A DNA stretch of 5,578 bases from Thermoleophilia bacterium (GTDB lineage Bacteria; Actinomycetota; Thermoleophilia; Gaiellales; Gaiellaceae), in the NCBI GenBank assembly GCA_025935275.1, contig JAICVP010000144.1, forward strand, positions 1-5,578, read 5' to 3'. The position numbers and the translations under genes are program-made. Positions 4,573-5,578 of this stretch are shown in pieces. Numbering within the stretch: the first letter of the stretch is position 1; every line of letters begins with the position of its first letter. The notes beneath the pieces are model-generated. The model saw nothing but the letters and a program-made list of their open reading frames with translations, was not told the DNA's origin and made no database searches.

Positions 4573-5578
4573 GTGGCCGAGCCGCTCCTCACACGCGCAT
4601 GCCGGCGCGAGGCCGTCGAACGGACTCCCGTCTGGTTCATGCGCCAGGCGGGCCGCTCGTTGCCCGAGTACCGCGAGCTCCGCAAGCGCCATGACCTCTT
4701 CTCGGTCTGCCGCCAGCCCGAGCTTTGCGCCGAGGTGACGCTCCAGCCGGTTCGGGCCCACAACGTCGATGCGGCGGTCATGTTCGCCGACATCATGCTG
4801 CCGGTCATCGGCATGGGGGTTGACGTCGAGCTCGTCGAAAACGTCGGCCCGGTGATCGCCGATCCGGTGCGGACGAGCGCCGACGTCGAGCGCCTCCGCG
4901 TTCCCGAGCCCGAAGACGCGGTGCCGTTCATCCTCGAGGCGGTGCGGCTCGTGCGCGCCGATCTCTCCGCGGAGAAGGCGGTGATCGGCTTCGCCGGCGG
5001 GCCATTCACAGTCGCGGGCTACCTCATCGAAGGCAAGCCGACGCGGGAGTTCGTGCAGACCAAGCGGTGCATGTACGGACAGCCGGACGTGTGGCACGCG
5101 CTCATGGACAGGCTGGCCGACACCTTCTCGGCGTACCTGCGCGCGAAGGTCGCAGCCGGCGCCGACGTCATCCAACTCTTCGACTCGTGGGTCGGGACGC
5201 TCTCCGCCGAGGACTACCAGGAGTTCGTCGCGCCGTATTCGGCCCGGGTGCTGGCGGCGGTCGACGTGCCGACGATCCACTTCGGGACGGGCACGACGCA
5301 TCTGCTCCCGGCGATGCGGGAGGCGGGCGGCGACGTGATCGGCCTCGACTGGCGGATCCCGATCGAGGGCGGATGGGAGATCGTCGGAGCGGATCGCGGA
5401 GTCCAAGGCAACCTGGATCCTGCGCTTCTGCTGGGGCCGTTCGAGCGGGTCGCGGGGGCGGCGAATCGGATCCTGGACGCGGTCGCGGGCCGCCGCGGGC
5501 ACATCTTCAACCTCGGGCACGGGGTCCTGCCGGACACGGATCCGGCGGATCTGGCGCGGCTGGTCGAGCTCGTTCACG
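4573..5578 (+). CDS. hemE: Uroporphyrinogen decarboxylase (partial, C-terminus beyond right edge)
   Basis: 335 codons are visible with no stop; the family is usually 340-360 residues, so only the last few are missing. The enzyme removes four carboxyl groups from uroporphyrinogen III to give coproporphyrinogen III in heme synthesis; cytosolic, no cofactor. Family signature 1 is PVWFMRQAGRSLPEYR (19-34, with Arg24 and Arg28). The catalytic Asp is Asp73 in MFADIMLP. Signature 2 is GFAGGPFTVAGYLIEG (139-154, Tyr150). FDSWVG (203-208, Ser205), GLDWRIPI (257-264) and HIFNLGHGVLP (310-320, His316) complete the active site. All expected key residues are present, so the enzyme should be functional. 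The GTG at 4573 is the only sensible start: signature 1 begins 18 residues later, as in the family. The gene follows the LytR_C gene by 28 bases; it could be read through from upstream or use its own leaderless promoter. Other heme genes may follow to the right. Confidence 0.97.
   Translation, partial: MAEPLLTRACRREAVERTPVWFMRQAGRSLPEYRELRKRHDLFSVCRQPELCAEVTLQPVRAHNVDAAVMFADIMLPVIGMGVDVELVENVGPVIADPVRTSADVERLRVPEPEDAVPFILEAVRLVRADLSAEKAVIGFAGGPFTVAGYLIEGKPTREFVQTKRCMYGQPDVWHALMDRLADTFSAYLRAKVAAGADVIQLFDSWVGTLSAEDYQEFVAPYSARVLAAVDVPTIHFGTGTTHLLPAMREAGGDVIGLDWRIPIEGGWEIVGADRGVQGNLDPALLLGPFERVAGAANRILDAVAGRRGHIFNLGHGVLPDTDPADLARLVELVH

Noticed and set aside
3341..4738. 465-codon plus-strand open frame crossing the epimerase, LytR_C and hemE genes
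   Set aside because: Low-complexity Arg/Ser-rich translation, out of frame with three well-supported genes; a high-GC shadow.
4552..5577. 341-codon open frame antisense to hemE
   Set aside because: Arg-, Asp- and His-rich translation with no recognisable domain. It mirrors the codon bias of hemE, which has every expected motif on the other strand.
1..5578. Mobile element, CRISPR array, toxin-antitoxin or defence system
   Set aside because: No transposase, integrase, repeat-spacer pattern or small paired genes are visible; every gene looks housekeeping or envelope-related with uniform base composition.

Overview
This is a high-GC window whose codons end strongly in G or C. It holds seven protein genes packed almost without gaps and no sign of a mobile element, CRISPR array, tRNA or rRNA. 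The high GC, near absence of Shine-Dalgarno sequences, TANNNT-type -10 boxes close to start codons, and a RicT/PSP1 gene in a tmk-holB-ricT cluster suggest a deep-branching actinobacterium, for example of the Thermoleophilia. This placement is inference; no marker in the window settles it.

Left half, minus strand (3020 down to 1): tmk (thymidylate kinase), holB (DNA polymerase III delta-prime subunit), ricT (PSP1-domain protein) and the first 174 codons of an ECF-type RNA polymerase sigma factor that runs off the left edge. tmk and holB overlap by 26 bases, holB and ricT are 9 bases apart, and ricT and the sigma gene are 47 bases apart, so they read as one operon. The order tmk-holB-ricT matches the core of the Bacillus cluster tmk-yaaQ-yaaR-holB-yaaT, without the two small genes in between.

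Right half, plus strand (3046 to 5578): an NAD-dependent sugar-nucleotide epimerase of the GalE-like SDR family, a small membrane-anchored protein with a LytR_C domain, and hemE (uroporphyrinogen decarboxylase), which runs off the right edge about ten residues short of the usual family length. The epimerase and LytR_C genes probably form a cell-envelope pair. hemE may have its own leaderless promoter in the 28-base gap before it.

The two halves diverge from a 25-base intergenic region (3021-3045). It carries an AT-rich core usable as a -10 box on both strands, flanked by a 7-base inverted repeat lying inside the first codons of both genes. The epimerase start codon is only 8 bases after its candidate -10 box, so its mRNA may be leaderless.

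I found no wholly new system. The points most worth checking are the compact divergent promoter, the lack of Shine-Dalgarno sequences, a HolB without its zinc-binding cysteines, the His in the DR[YF] motif of thymidylate kinase, the extra cysteines in RicT, and the sigma gene attached to the tmk-holB-ricT operon.
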